A stretch of 64,000 nt of DNA from positions 56,936,336-57,000,335 of the forward strand of contig OY997592.1 in assembly GCA_963921825.1 (NCBI GenBank). The letters are read 5' to 3'. Shown piece after piece: positions 25,080 to 36,641 of the stretch. Source of the DNA: Erodium maritimum (Eukaryota > Streptophyta > Magnoliopsida > Geraniales > Geraniaceae). The position numbers were made by a program, and so were the translations under genes. Position 1 is the first letter of the stretch. Each line of letters opens with the position of its first letter. The notes beneath the pieces were generated by a model that worked only from the letters and a program-made list of their open reading frames with translations, was not told the origin of the DNA and ran no database searches.

Positions 25080-26663
25080 TTTTTATCAGCGCAAAAATAT
25101 TTTATAAAGGAAAGTATCTGAAGGTCGAAAGACCAAAAACAACAATTATAAAGGAGCTCCCGACAATGAAGCTTAAATGCTTAACCTTTAAAACCAAAGA
25201 GAAGTAGTCCTCGAAAAAATAAAATAAAAAACCGAATACAAATCCAAAGAGAAAAAAACAGAGCTATTTGTTCGACTCTTTGACACCTGGGCGAGTGGTA
25301 GTAGATGACTTAAGTGCTGTCTGATTCCACATGTCTGCAGCCTAAGGGCTTGCTTTAGCCCTTTCTCGACTCATGGAACGCGTCGTAGGCACCATGTAAG
25401 TCACGGAACCCAAGGAAAAGTTCTTCTTAAAAACCCGACCCCTAGGTAACGAAGGTTTGTTCAAGGCGTCTTTCCAAGGACTGCCCTGATCCCCGTCAAC
25501 CGAGATCAGGTCCTTCGAAAAAATTTCTAACGGCTCAACAGCTCCACCAATCTCACTTCATGAACCCATAATAGGAAGCCCTGGGCTTTTAACCAACAAA
25601 CCCAAGGCCTCAACCGAGTGGGTTGTACCCACACTTGAGCCCACCAAGTTGATATCCGGATTAGGGTCAAAATTACCCACTGTTGCTGGGTCACCGTAAT
25701 CCGTAACGCCTGGTCTTGTGACCACCAAATCATGGGCTTGACTTGAGCCCATCACTGAAGCGATTGGATCTAAACATGTAAGTTCGACTGAAACAACGCC
25801 GCACCTAGCTTCGTTCTCAAGAGACAAAATCGGACAATCAGCCGCAGTCGCAGATTCAGTAGCGCCTTGGACGGGATGGACTGCATCTTTTTCAACGGAA
25901 GCCCCCGAGGATTAAGGGGAATTTGAAAATCAAATCTAGAACCCAAATCGCGAGAATCCGGAGACAGACAAACGGTATTTGGAGCATCGTCGGCCGGAAC
26001 AACGACGAAAGGCACACTAACAGGGAGATCGTTCAAACCCAAACCCGCACCTGAGCCTTTACGATTTCCATCCAACACAACACCACTAGGACGCAGCTGA
26101 AAAAGCATCTCCCGCAGTGATCTGTTCTGCTCTTCCAAGCCATAAGCTGATGCTCGAGGACGAGCTAATGCCACAAAGAGGACATACCCGTTTACTTTGA
26201 ACCCGTTATGACTCTCCATGGCCTGGGGCGCTGATCATCAATTCGGATCGGCAACGACTGAGAATCAACCTGAACAAGTTTGTTGGTCGAATCCAGCAAG
26301 GCTACACTGAGAATCAATGTCTTTGCAGAGCCAAGTTCCGAAGCCAAAAGTGGCTTCGCAGTTACCTTGACTGCAACTTGACACGAGTCTACAACCATAG
26401 CCTTTCCCAAAACAGTTGGCTGCGACGAATCATCTTTGACCCCGACCACGTCGTGCTTTCTTTTTTCCTCACCGGACAAAGATTTCTGGCGAGACAAACG
26501 TCGAACCTTTACCTGTGCCGAAGCTCTTGTCTTCGTCCTCTTCTTACTCGCAACTCCCTTGATATCCCTCAACAGAACCTCAGAAACTACCAAACAGTAT
26601 TCACGGCTAGAATCTACTGGTACGGAACAAAAGGAGAAAGCTCCCATGTTCAAATTTTAATTG
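25080..26663 (-). mobile_element. Non-autonomous LINE-type retroposon (1.58 kb)
   Basis: Flanked by a perfect 16-bp target-site duplication (AAAGGTTCAAAATGTT at 25064-25079 and 26664-26679). The left end carries the oligo(T) of a minus-strand poly(A) tail. The 3' end reads GCGCTGATAAAAAA, like the LINE tail at 33610-33623 (CTCTGATAAAAAA), so the L1-like machinery mobilised it. On the minus strand it has overlapping open pieces (26192-26653, 25770-26219, 25558-25827) in different frames. I do not recognise the product. It contains no RT or endonuclease. It may be a 5'-truncated ORF1-type derivative or a retrocopy of a host transcript. Confidence 0.7.
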
Positions 26664-26679
26664 AAAGGTTCAAAATGTT

Positions 26680-27395
26680 GTCGGAAAGCGTTCCAACACC
26701 GATGGTCACACAATAAAAGATCAATAATATGATTAAATGTACTACACGAGCAAATCAAAATATATTATTATTACCGTAGAACTTGAATCGACAGTAAATT
26801 AACATACTTATTAATGTATAATGCAATGAAATAAATGTTCCAATCAAAGATGATAAAAACGACACAATGTTGAGCTTTCTTCCTAGAAGAAGCTTCACAT
26901 TTTCTTTCACACGTGTTCTTTCTCTTGGAGAAGACGCATCGAGTAGCTTGTACTTGTATCCTTTCAAGTTCATATTCTATATAAAATAAAAGTAACGAAT
27001 GAAAATCAAGTGCTTCCATTAGAATATTTATTCCAACAGTGTGCTAAACGGATCAAATGGACCCCAAAGTTATTAAGATTCGTTTGTTTGTCAAACTCAA
27101 ACCTTATACTCAGCTCGTTTAATGTGTCGTAGTGAAGTGTGTTGCAGAAATTTGAAGCATCTTCGACGAAGAACACAAGCTTTTGATTCCATTCTCAAAT
27201 TAAATATGAACCGACTCATTTATACTCTAGGTTGCTTTGTTGTATTTATTTCTTATTCATAATAAATAAATGACAATTATCGTTTCAAAATAAATAAATG
27301 ACAATTATGGATTAGAGAACCAACATATAATAATCAAATATAAATGATGGAATGGAAAAGAAAAATGGCACAATTTGTTTCGAACAAGTGAAATT
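26680..27395. other. AT-rich stretch without recognised gene
   Basis: No coding sequence or repeat that I can support. A short duplicated ATAAATAAATGACAATTA motif occurs near 27265-27307. Confidence 0.4.
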
Positions 27396-27411
27396 AGTAA
27401 TGTAAATTAGG

Positions 27412-29189
27412 TCATGAATTTGAGATCTAAACCTAGTCCTAGTCATCTTTTTGCGACTATGATGCTTTCATGTTTTGTTTCGATCGTCGACACGCCTCAT
27501 GTCTTCTTTGTAGGTCCTGTCACGTTGTCTCTGATGCAGTCCAATCCCTCGCAGACCACGCTGGCTGCTGGGAGGCCATAAAACCTCGGCGAAGGAGAAG
27601 ACCGAAGCCAACCCTAGTCGAGTCTTCATCCACGCAGCCTCCTAGCCAGACGGCTCCGCTGCTACCTTCTCCCTCGACTGCACTGGTGTCCTTTTCCCTG
27701 GGTGCCTCTACTTCATCACCTGCACAAAAGCCACAGGGAGGACGTCCGGTGAAGCCGAGGGCGGTTACTTTGGCCACAAGTAACCCAGTGTTGGCCCTTC
27801 CTCCACCGCCTAAGGTCGTCGCTCCTCCTTCATCCCCTCCCCACGCTCCGCCTCCTCGGGCTGACCCTCTTCCGCCACGTCAGGTTGTCGCTCGTCCTCC
27901 ATCCCCTCCCTGTGTTCCGACTCCTCCGACTGAGCCTCTTCCCCCTTCAACGGGACCCGATGCGTGAGAAAGTGCCACTACGTCGAGTTCCACGATCACC
28001 GGCCGTCAATAGTGGGGGCTGATGGGGAAGCTGTGGACAACGAAGAAACGAGCATGGGTCCGGGATAATGAACCATGGTGCTTTGAAGGGCGACCTCATC
28101 TGCTTGACTACCTGAACCCATGTGCACGGGAGCTCCCCACATTGGACCGGATGCAGCTATGGGTCCACGTCTGGGGTCTGTCGTCGTTGGTCCGCACGAA
28201 GGCGACAGGTGAGACGATCGGGAACGCGCTAGGGGCGTGTGTGGAGGTACCCTGCGACCAGTGGGTTATGTATTGGGGAGGTAATATGAAGGTACGCTAC
28301 TAGAACCTTATTGTATGTCCCTTCAGACGGAACATGGTGCTTCGATTCAAGGAGTTCCCAAACCCCGTGAGATTAGACCTCACCTACACAAAGCTCCCGA
28401 GCTTCTGCTTCAACTAAGGGAGAATGGAGCATGTCGTACGGTATTGCGAGGTGGAGCTGAGAGGCACCCCGAGGTATGACATCTCTCTTCTTGAGTTTCA
28501 ATAAGATAAGAAGGTGAAGCCCTATGCGACAGATTGGACTAAGCCACCGCCGAAAAGATCAGCGAGCATAGGGGGGATTTTCCCGATCAATGTATCTAAA
28601 GGCTCCTTGTCTCAAGGATGGAGCCTGTGTGTTTTCCCGAGCACTGTATCTAACTGTATAGAGCCTCGGGTTAGCACCCAACCTGGAGTGGTGGATCCAG
28701 GCTGGAAAAACTTTGTGATCAGCCAGCACCCTGGAGGCCAGGTTACTAAAGTTTCAGCGCTCATTCAACCTGGGCCCGGAGATATTGGAGAAGCTGCTAC
28801 TGGAGGAGTGAAGAGGTTCATTGCGGATGCTCCCTAGGATGATCGGGAGAGGGATGGTAAGCAGCCTTGCCAGGAGGAATGTTAGGTTCCACATGCTTCA
28901 AGACTGGCTCTAGGAGGGGTCCATGGCTGAAGCCTTGCCTCCTACTACTACTGATACAGTCCTTGGCCAATTTTCGAATCAGGACTTCCAATACCATATT
29001 CACACCCCCACCCTTCCTTCCGGCCTATATGGCGCATCAATACCGTCTATGGTGGTTCTAGTACTTCAAGGATTAGCGAACATTGTGTTATTTTTCTGTC
29101 CTTTCTAGTGGTCAGGGAATATGTTCCCTGATGCACATCGATGTAATTGAATCTTATTTATAATATTTCTCCTTTTAGTATAAAAAAAA
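27412..29189 (+). mobile_element. ORF1-only LINE derivative (1.78 kb)
   Basis: Flanked by a perfect 16-bp duplication (AGTAATGTAAATTAGG at 27396-27411 and 29190-29205) and ending in an A9 tail at 29182-29190. It carries an ORF1 fossil followed directly by a 3' untranslated region; the endonuclease and RT of ORF2 are absent. Its 3' end (a GGTCAGGGAAY...TTCCC hairpin-like stretch at about 29110-29135) matches that of the minus-strand retroposon at 34965-36239. Confidence 0.85.
27470..28837 (+). pseudogene. LINE ORF1 (DUF4283-like/CCHC zinc knuckle), broken by in-frame stops
   Basis: One reading frame of 455 codons with about five in-frame stops and no frameshift. It starts with a basic KPRRRRRPKPTL block and a proline-rich linker (27580-27965). 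A DUF4283-like middle part follows, with the typical CARELPTLDRMQLWVHVWGL region (about 28112-28180) and RFKEFPNPVRLDLTY (about 28343-28390). It ends in a zinc-knuckle core, CFN*GRMEHVVRYC (28401-28442), whose second cysteine is replaced by a stop. In plant L1-type LINEs this protein binds RNA in the retrotransposition complex. The single preserved frame suggests decay mainly by point mutation. Confidence 0.75.
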
Positions 29190-29205
29190 AGTAATGTAAA
29201 TTAGG

Positions 29206-30898
29206 GATGAAAATTGACATTCATCAATACCACATTCACCGATTTTATCAAGCATAGGGTTTCTTATTTTGTTTGAGATTTTTTTTAGCAGAATAATAGA
29301 TTTCATTGATAGATTTTTGAAAATTCAAATGTAAACATACACAACAGGAAAATTCCTATGTAGAAATATAAGATAAGGCTAGACATATACTCGGATTTGA
29401 AAACAATATATGAGATGTTGACCTTGTAATAAAATTACTGATTTGAATCGCAATGTTGTAAGTGGCACGAGATTCATTTCCTGAATTGATTTGAAGATGC
29501 ATGGGATATCTGATATAGGGCATTTGAGGAGATAGTAGGCATCTAGAGAGAACACTAGGAAATGGGGAATCAGGATGTCAAATTTGCACCGACCTTGGTA
29601 GGACGAGGAATGCATCCCCACACACACCTAGAGAGTGTTAGAGTCTTGATATAGCGGATAGGGTTGGGGCATCAAGTTTTCAATGTTGTTGCCGATAGAA
29701 GAAGCTTGCTGATTCCAATCACCCTAACTACGAGAGGGGTGTCAACGTCCAGCTCCAACGGATGGGTATGGAGAACCTATATACGGATACATGCATGCGA
29801 CGGAGGTGGCGCAAGAGATGGAGGGAACGACTTTGATGGTAGAGGAATCGATGGTGGTGACGGCTCTGGTGGCAGAGGAGGCGAGGATTGTGGCAGCTCT
29901 AGTGGTAGAGGAGGAGTTGGCGTTTGTGGCGCTAGTTATGGCATACACGAAAGTCTTATGAGGGAGATCAGAAGTAGAGACGGTGGAATAGATGAAGAAA
30001 GAGATAACAATGGTGATGTGGAGTAGTGATAGATGACCGGAACGATTTTCTTGAAGAAGAACGACACATTCATCAGGAGAAATAGGACATGCCTTATAAT
30101 ACATCTTGAGAGCTCTAAAAATATTGAAAAAAACATTGGTTATTGATTGAGTTAAGTTTTTAATTGTAAACACATAGAAGAATGGAAAATTTAATGATTC
30201 TATGGTGTTTTGTTATCGAAGTTTGAATCTATATATATGAGAGATAAATATTAAAGTGATTTAGACTTAGATGTAATAACTCTAATTCAAATATTCAAGT
30301 ATAATTCGGTCAAGATACTAACAACTTTTAACTATTGGATAATATCGTATTGTTTTATGTGCGGTGGTTAAGGTTTGGTCTCCATCGTCGTAAGCCTTGG
30401 TTTTGGTGATAGATTACCATGTTTGATTCATCGGTTTCGTTCATGGTTTGGTGCTTGGGCGGTGCCTTTCTACAGACGATGGTCGGCGACACGAGAAGGA
30501 GTACACAAAGGCAAGGCTAAGTTTGTCTTGGGACGGAGAAGCGAACGGTCCTTCTCCATCAACAATGGATGCTGCTGTTTCTGATCTCCTCTGGCCAATA
30601 GCAGTGGCGGCGCACAGTAATTTCCCTCCTTCCGTGAGGCTGACGGTAGTGTTCTCGGTGAGGGTTATTGTTATGTTCGTCACATATCCAACATGCAGGG
30701 GGTGCATCAGGATTCACTTGTAGGATCCCTTCACAATCCGATCCTACAACGCATGATGGTGGCTGGTTATCGACTTAGGACGGTTAAGGTGGGTAGCACA
30801 ATGGTGGCGGTATAGACTCTCGCGTCTCTTGTCTGGTCATCGAGGCATGTGATTTCGTGGGTCTGGTTCTTGGTTGACGGTAGGGTGAATCCAGTCTT
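29206..30898. other. Stretch without recognised gene; possible LINE tail at 29280
   Basis: At 29281-29320 an oligo(T) run is followed by sequence that, on the minus strand, reads like an L1 3' end (AATCTATTATTC before A8), similar to the tail at 48405-48450. No matching target duplication was found. A glycine-rich open frame at 29664-30026 has no recognisable domain and is not called a gene. Confidence 0.3.
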
Positions 30899-31264
30899 AT
30901 GCTAGGAGCGGCGGTGGATATGTTCTCATCGCTACCTGGCAATACCCCGACGTATGATGTCAAAAAATTTCAGAGGCATTTCAGAATAGGGAAATCGGTT
31001 GTCTTGAAAATCGTAGGCGGGGTGTCTGAGCACGATTCGTACTTCGTCCAAAGAGAAGATTGTCATGGCCGACCTAGTTTCTCAGCCAACCAAAAGTGTA
31101 AGACAGTTATACGGATTTTGTGTTACGATTTATCGGCCGATAGTCTGGACGAGTATTTGAAGATGGGTGAGACAACTGCCCTCGAGTGTATGCACCGGTT
31201 TGCTACGCCATAATCAATGTCTTTGGTGATACTTATCTCCGAAAGCCAAACAGTAATAACATTT
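30899..31264 (+). pseudogene. PIF/Harbinger transposase fossil, N-terminal part
   Basis: A 104-codon open frame carries the PIF N-terminal pattern: FQRHFRI, then the REDCHGRPSFSANQKCKTVIRILCYDLSADSLDEYLKMGETTALEC region in pieces. It closely parallels the plant helix-turn-helix region of Harbinger transposases. A frame change follows LECMHRF near 31195, after which the reading resumes (VFGDTYLRKPN) up to the LINE insertion at 31265. The right-hand continuation is at 33637. No Myb-like partner ORF was seen. Confidence 0.8.
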
Positions 31265-33623
31265 GAGAAGGTTGATTGGTCTTACTTGCTTCATGTTCTT
31301 CAGAGTATGGGTTTCGGTGGGAAGTGGATTATGTGGGTCTCCTCGTGTCTACGGGGTTTCTCTTATGTGCTGACTAATGGGTCCCCATCGGAGCAGTTTA
31401 AGGTCTTACAGAGAGTCAAGCAGGGGTGTCCGATGTCGCCTTATCTTTTTTTGATTGTTGTTGAGGGTTTTCACCAGATCTTTGAGCTCGGTATCAGGCA
31501 GGGTTTGTACGGTGGCATTAGGGTTGGCCCTATCTTCAGGGTTTCTCACCTGCAGTTTGCGGATGACACTTTATTGTTCTCCACACTTTTGAGTTGGTGT
31601 CTGGTCTGCGGATCAACTTCACCAAGTCGTCTCTGGTTTCTTTCGTTGTGGATGATCAATTGTGTAAGGCTCTTGTGGAAGACATGCGGTGTTCTTTGGG
31701 CACTCTCCCTTTCACTTACCTTGGGTTCCCTCTAGGAGGCAATGCTCGACTCGCTTCGTTTTGGGACCCAGTGGTGGATAGGTTCAGAGAGAGGTTAGCG
31801 GTTTGGTAGACCCATTTTCTCTCTTTGGGACGTCTCCACACACTCATCGGGGTGACCCTGGCTAGCTTGTCGGTCTTTTTCATGTCCTTGTTTTGAGCCC
31901 CTAAGAAGGTGGTTCGACTGCTAGAGAGATTTCAGAGGAGGTTCCTTAGGTGTTCAGGTCGTGAGAGGAGATGTCTTTCCAAGGTTCCGTGGGAGGTGGT
32001 TTGTAGGTCCAAGGACTCAGAAGGTCTAGGTGTTCGATCTCTTTCGGAGGTAAACACCAGTCTTCTCCTGAAATGGTGGTGGCGTTTTGCTATAGAGGGG
32101 GTTGTCTTCTGGAGGCGTGTTATTTGTGCTTGTTTCGGGTGGAGGGAGACTGAGTGGGACTTGGGATCGCTCACGGTTCCCCCAAGGATGTCATTTTTCA
32201 TCATCCGACATATGCTTCGTTTGGATCGGGACCCTGGGTTTGCGAGAGTGTTTGGTCCCGGTACTTTGAGATGGGTGGTAGGTTCTGGCACCACGATTCG
32301 TTTTTGGGAGGACCCGTGGCTTTTTGATACAACTATGGCGACTCATTTTCCTCGGCTTTATAGGTTGCTGGAAGGCCATCATGGGTCAGTTGCAGAGTTT
32401 TATGTAGATGGGGACTGGGCTTTTCCGTTTGGTAGGGATCTCCGGGTCCGTGACGCCGATGAGTTGGAAGAGATAAGGGTCCGTCTGGTTGGTGTTGGTT
32501 TGGTACGTGAGCGCCCATATTCGTTGGTCTGGTCTTGGGATCTGAGGGGGTTCTCTACAGCTAGAGCTTTTCAGGTTATTGTTGGTTTGATGGATTTTGA
32601 GGTCGCCCCTTGGGCTTCTGTGATCTGGTCAGCCCCTGTTCCTCCCAAGATCCATTTATTTTCCTAGTTGTTTGCTCATGACGGGGTTCCCACTATTTCC
32701 TTCTTGGTGGATAGGGGTGTGTAGATCCCGTTAGCCCGTTGGAGGTGTATGTTGTGTGGTTCAGGCGGGGAGGACTCTAGGAACTTGTTTGTCGCTTCCT
32801 CATGGACCTGGAGGGTCTGGTCTCTGATCTTGGGATGGTGGGGAGTTGTGGGTGTTCTTCCGCTGCCACCAACTCTGTTTCTTGAGTCTTGGACCTCTCT
32901 GTTGGGATTGCATAGGCTGAGGTCTGAGTGGATTGGTATTGGGTTGTTGTGTCTTTGGCATATTTGGTTGGAGCGCAATCGTCGTGTCTTCTTAGGGTCT
33001 ACTGCTATTGAACCAAGCATTCTTCTAGCTAGGGTTTAGTAGGGATCTTTTTCCAGTTTGGGAGCGGCTGGTCGTTCTTTCACCTTCCTCGAGTGGGTCG
33101 AGTCTCCGGGTGTTGCGCTGACTAGGAGCGCTTAAGGATGAACTGTTGATTGATGTGTCATGTTTGAGGAATTCAACACTTTTTTCCCCGGCCTCTTCGG
33201 TGGTTTCTCTTACCAGGTCTAGTGAGTGCTCGTTCAGGAGTCGTTTTCGGGTTGCTTTACCTTGGTGGAGTCCGGTGAGTACTTGGTCCGGAGTCGCAGG
33301 TTGGGGCCGATTTTCCCGTTTTCGGGTGGAGGGGCATGAATCACTTAGCCTTCTTGAGGCCAGAGGATTCACCCGTGCGGTCTCTTGTGGTACTGTTCAC
33401 TAGTCCGATCAAGGTTGCCCGAGCGGTCTCCTGAGGTACTGTTCGCTAGTCTGGTGTATTAGTTGTTGTTGTGGTGGACCGGGGTGGTTGTTTTGTCTTG
33501 TATGTTTCCTTTGTTGCTTTTGGCTTTTAGGCCGTTTTTGTTGGACTTTGGTTTGGTTGTTGTGGTTTCAATCTCAGGACCCATACTTCCTTTTTAAAGC
33601 ATTTATTTCTCTCTGATAAAAAA
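31265..33623 (+). mobile_element. 5'-truncated L1-type LINE (2.36 kb) inserted in the PIF transposase
   Basis: Flanked by a perfect 13-bp duplication, AGTAATAACATTT, at 31252-31264 and 33624-33636. It starts in the middle of the RT domain (EKVDW) and ends in a GATAAAAAA tail. 5' truncation, tail and variable-length duplication are the hallmarks of L1 target-primed reverse transcription. RT motifs QGCPMSPYLF and FADD (31556-31567) are visible. They are followed by the thumb region and a C-terminal zf-RVT region (about 32540-32990). The frame is broken by at least one frameshift near 31580 and several stops. No RNase H follows, as in the LINE at 48405-54148, to which it is related. Confidence 0.9.
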
Positions 33624-33636
33624 AGTAATAACATTT

Positions 33637-34060
33637 CTTACATTACACGTATCAATGAAACTCGTGGTTTTCCAGGTTGTATCGGCGGCCTTGATTGTAT
33701 GCATTAGGCGTGGAGGAATTGTCCAAAAGCCCATTAGGGGGTGTATGAGCGGGGCGATCATTCTGGACCTACGGTGATGCTTGAAGCAGTTGCGGGGCCC
33801 GAAACTTGGATTTGGCATGCTTACTTTGGTATGCTTGGTTCGAACAACGACATTAATGTCCTGAACCAATCGTCCATATTTGCGCATGTATTTTGGGGTG
33901 ATCAACCTTCCGTCGAGTTTCAGGTCAATGGTACGTCATACAACATTCCTTACTACCTAACAAATGGAATTTACCCACCATGGGTGTGCTTCGTGAAATC
34001 TATCTCAACACCACAACTACCGAAGCACATGTTATAGTCTTGGAAACAGGAGGCAACATA
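33637..34060 (+). pseudogene. PIF/Harbinger transposase fossil, C-terminal part
   Basis: Continues the transposase frame of 30899-31264 across the LINE insertion. The first catalytic Asp is in GGLDCMH (about 33685-33705), with WRNCPKAH after it, and the second is in GSNNDINVL (about 33838-33864). NGIYPPW follows. Two in-frame stops occur near 33706 and 33736. Reading ends before the third catalytic residue (the ERAFGVL block), so the 3' end is lost. A 31-bp unit with ATATGCTTCTCTTTTATTATTTT is tandemly duplicated at 34066-34130. Confidence 0.85.
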
Positions 34061-34130
34061 GAAAGATATGCTTCTCTTTTATTATTTTATTTATAAATAT
34101 GCTTCTCTTTTATTATTTTATTCATTTTAA

Positions 34131-34957
34131 GTACAAATACCCTGGAATAGACCGATATGATCTATTTTCACTATATCATCAAAACTTTTAGACTCACGAT
34201 TTGGGTCTACCAACTTTTTCTATATTTATGATCTAATTAGACCGGTTCAGTCTTGTGGATAATCATAAGTACATTCTGATCCAGGATGAACTGATTAATA
34301 AATATGTCAACCATCAATAATCCAAATCTGAATTAGAATCGAATTAAGTTGATTATAATGTTTTTATCCTTATCTGCTAGAATTCAATATTCTTTGGTTC
34401 TTTCAATGTTGTGTATCATTTCACATTACTTACACGCAACAACTCATTCCATTGCATGTACTTCAAGTCCAAACACATCATTTTATTAATTTATTTATTA
34501 TTAAACTATTATACATCAAGGTCGAAGGCGAGGGGACAGGATAATATATGAAAACACTAACAGTAACATTTGTTTCTTCTTAATGTAATGCATACGCATG
34601 ACAATGACTGTTTTGAAAGTTACAACAGCCTTGCTCAAACAATATATTCTTGATTAAGCCTCACTTCGAAAGCGATCATTAATACTTGTATAGAATGGTT
34701 GGAGTTGTTAAAGTTCCAAAACTGTAAAAGCACGATACATCATGTAAAGTTCTGGTTAGTAGCTAAAACGTGTGAGTTTGATTCTAAAACTTCATGTGAT
34801 ACCAGATCTTCAATTTAATAGATTGAGTTTTGCGGTTAAACATGATCCTTGCAAGAATCAAATCATTTTGTGTTGTCTTACTCATGTAGTGTTCGGTACG
34901 TATATAAATAAATCTTTTTATCATATATAAATAATAATAAAAATTGAGCGAAAGGTG
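34131..34957. other. AT-rich stretch without recognised gene
   Basis: No coding sequence, TIR or poly(A)-tailed insertion that I can support. Confidence 0.5.
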
Positions 34958-34964
34958 CAATTCT

Positions 34965-36239
34965 TATTATTTAAAAACGATTACATAATCATGTATTGGG
35001 GAATAGGTTCCCCGACCATCAGGTCAGTAATCACGAACAATGGTTCACTGATCCTGTTAATATCATACCCGTCACATACGGTATTTAGATGCCTCGAGGA
35101 CAAGTGAAGAAAGCGATGAGAAGGAACGGGATACCGAAGATCCTGAGGGACCTCGACAGTAATGGTGATGGGGGGAGGCAAAGCATCGTTCGGGGACCCC
35201 TCCCTAGGATCGTCACCGCCCCAGGCACCATAGCAGCTTCCACTGCAGCCCGGATGAAATTGCCCCTGCAATATGAGGCCCTAAGTCGTGCCCTCCAGAA
35301 GGCCATTGTTCCCACTTCCAATGCCAACTCCAACTCCGGGGAAGCCGCTCGACGCTCCTTTTCAAGCCATCGCGGTCGCGCACCCAGCCCCTGATTTGAG
35401 CGGTCCACGACCGGGTCGATGCAGCCGACGAGTCCGTTGTTCCCTCTCGAGTCCTCTTCCTTGCAATCCCAGGAGTAGTAGACCACGACGATGAACCCCT
35501 AACCCTAGAGGGCATCAAGGCAAGGTCTTGGTGGGCCTTGAGCGGCGGATTAGGGTTCGGTTCACGCGACTTAGGGTTTGGCCCACGCGGAGAGGACCTG
35601 AGGCATCGAGCTGAAATCGTCGAGATCCCCCAACACTCCCAGTTCGGCCGGTAGGGGTTAGTAACAGGGGGAGTGGGGGGGCAAGCCTGGTGAACCACAA
35701 GTCCCCGGCGAGCCCAGCAAATCTGACCCCAGAGTCGCCGAGCCCACCCGCAGAATAGATTGGGGAACAACAGGGGGGATCAGAGCACAAGAAGGCGGCG
35801 GTGGAAGGACCATCTGACCAGAAGAAACAAGGGAGCAGATGGAGTCGACAGAGAAAGGGAGGAGGCATGGCGATTGGGTTAGGGTTTGCCGAGACTGCCG
35901 TAGGAGCGGGGGCGGGGGAAGAGGCACAAGGATGGGGGGATCAGGTGAGATCCGCGAGGAAGATCGAGGTTTCATGGCAGGCGGAGTAGGAGATTCTAAG
36001 TCGCAAGAGGGATGGGGGAGGAGAGAGACGACGAGGGCTGGGGGAAGGCCAACCACTCACATCCGTAGATAAACTCCGCACCAGGCGTGGTCTACGAGGT
36101 CATCTGGACAGGATAGGCAAACACGGGGACGGAAAAGCCGCGTGTCCCAGGCGACGCGGCAGCAAAAGCGACAGACGGTAGCTCTATAGCAACAGAATAG
36201 GGCTAGGGCTAAGCTCTCAAGTCGAGAGGGTTTTTTTAT
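34965..36239 (-). mobile_element. Non-autonomous LINE-type retroposon (about 1.27 kb), sharing its 3' end with 27412-29189
   Basis: On the minus strand the 3' end (34965-35020) has the same GGTCRGGGAA...TTCCC and ATGTAATYG sequence as the end of the element at 27412-29189. The 5' part (36240 downward) is GC-rich leader, with proline-rich open frames such as 35658-36056 that look like a LINE ORF1 N-terminus. No RT or endonuclease. A short direct repeat CAATTCT at 34958-34964 and 36240-36246 is the likely target duplication. Frames overlap on both strands, so no protein is called. Confidence 0.55.
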
Positions 36240-36246
36240 CAATTCT

Positions 36247-36638
36247 AACGTTGTAACTAATAAATTATCTATTTATCATATATAAATAAATTTTTTGTTA
36301 TAAATCAAATACATAAATTTATATTTTATCAAATACAAATGTTATAAGACAGTTACGATTAGTTGGTTTTTTTCATTGGCCAAGCCTCGTGTTTTCTTTT
36401 TTTAATAGGAGTTTATAAAGTCTATCTTAGTATACATAAAATGAACGATATTTTGTGTCCGCGTCTCCTTTCTATCCTCTCTCTTGTGTAGAAATGAATT
36501 TCCTAGGATTTATTTCCACACCTAGGACGATGTCGTTCTTATAGGTATATGTGCTCTATCCGTCTCTTTCCTCCTCGGATATCCTCCCATCTCATCGTGG
36601 TGTTTTATTAGTGGCTTTCTCCTTCTCGCTCGTAACCT
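36247..36638. other. AT-rich stretch without recognised gene
   Basis: Nothing supportable beyond short AT-rich repeats. Confidence 0.5.
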
Positions 36639-36641
36639 TTA

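Noticed and set aside
29664-30026. Glycine-rich protein gene
   Set aside because: The open frame is simple-sequence driven, with no family features, no promoter context and an overlapping antisense frame of similar length.
30375-30723. Overlapping small open frames upstream of the PIF fossil
   Set aside because: Three frames overlap on both strands and none shows a domain.
35085-36056. Proline- and arginine-rich frames on both strands as host genes
   Set aside because: They lie inside a LINE-type retroposon delimited by its 3' end and a likely short duplication, and they overlap in opposite strands.
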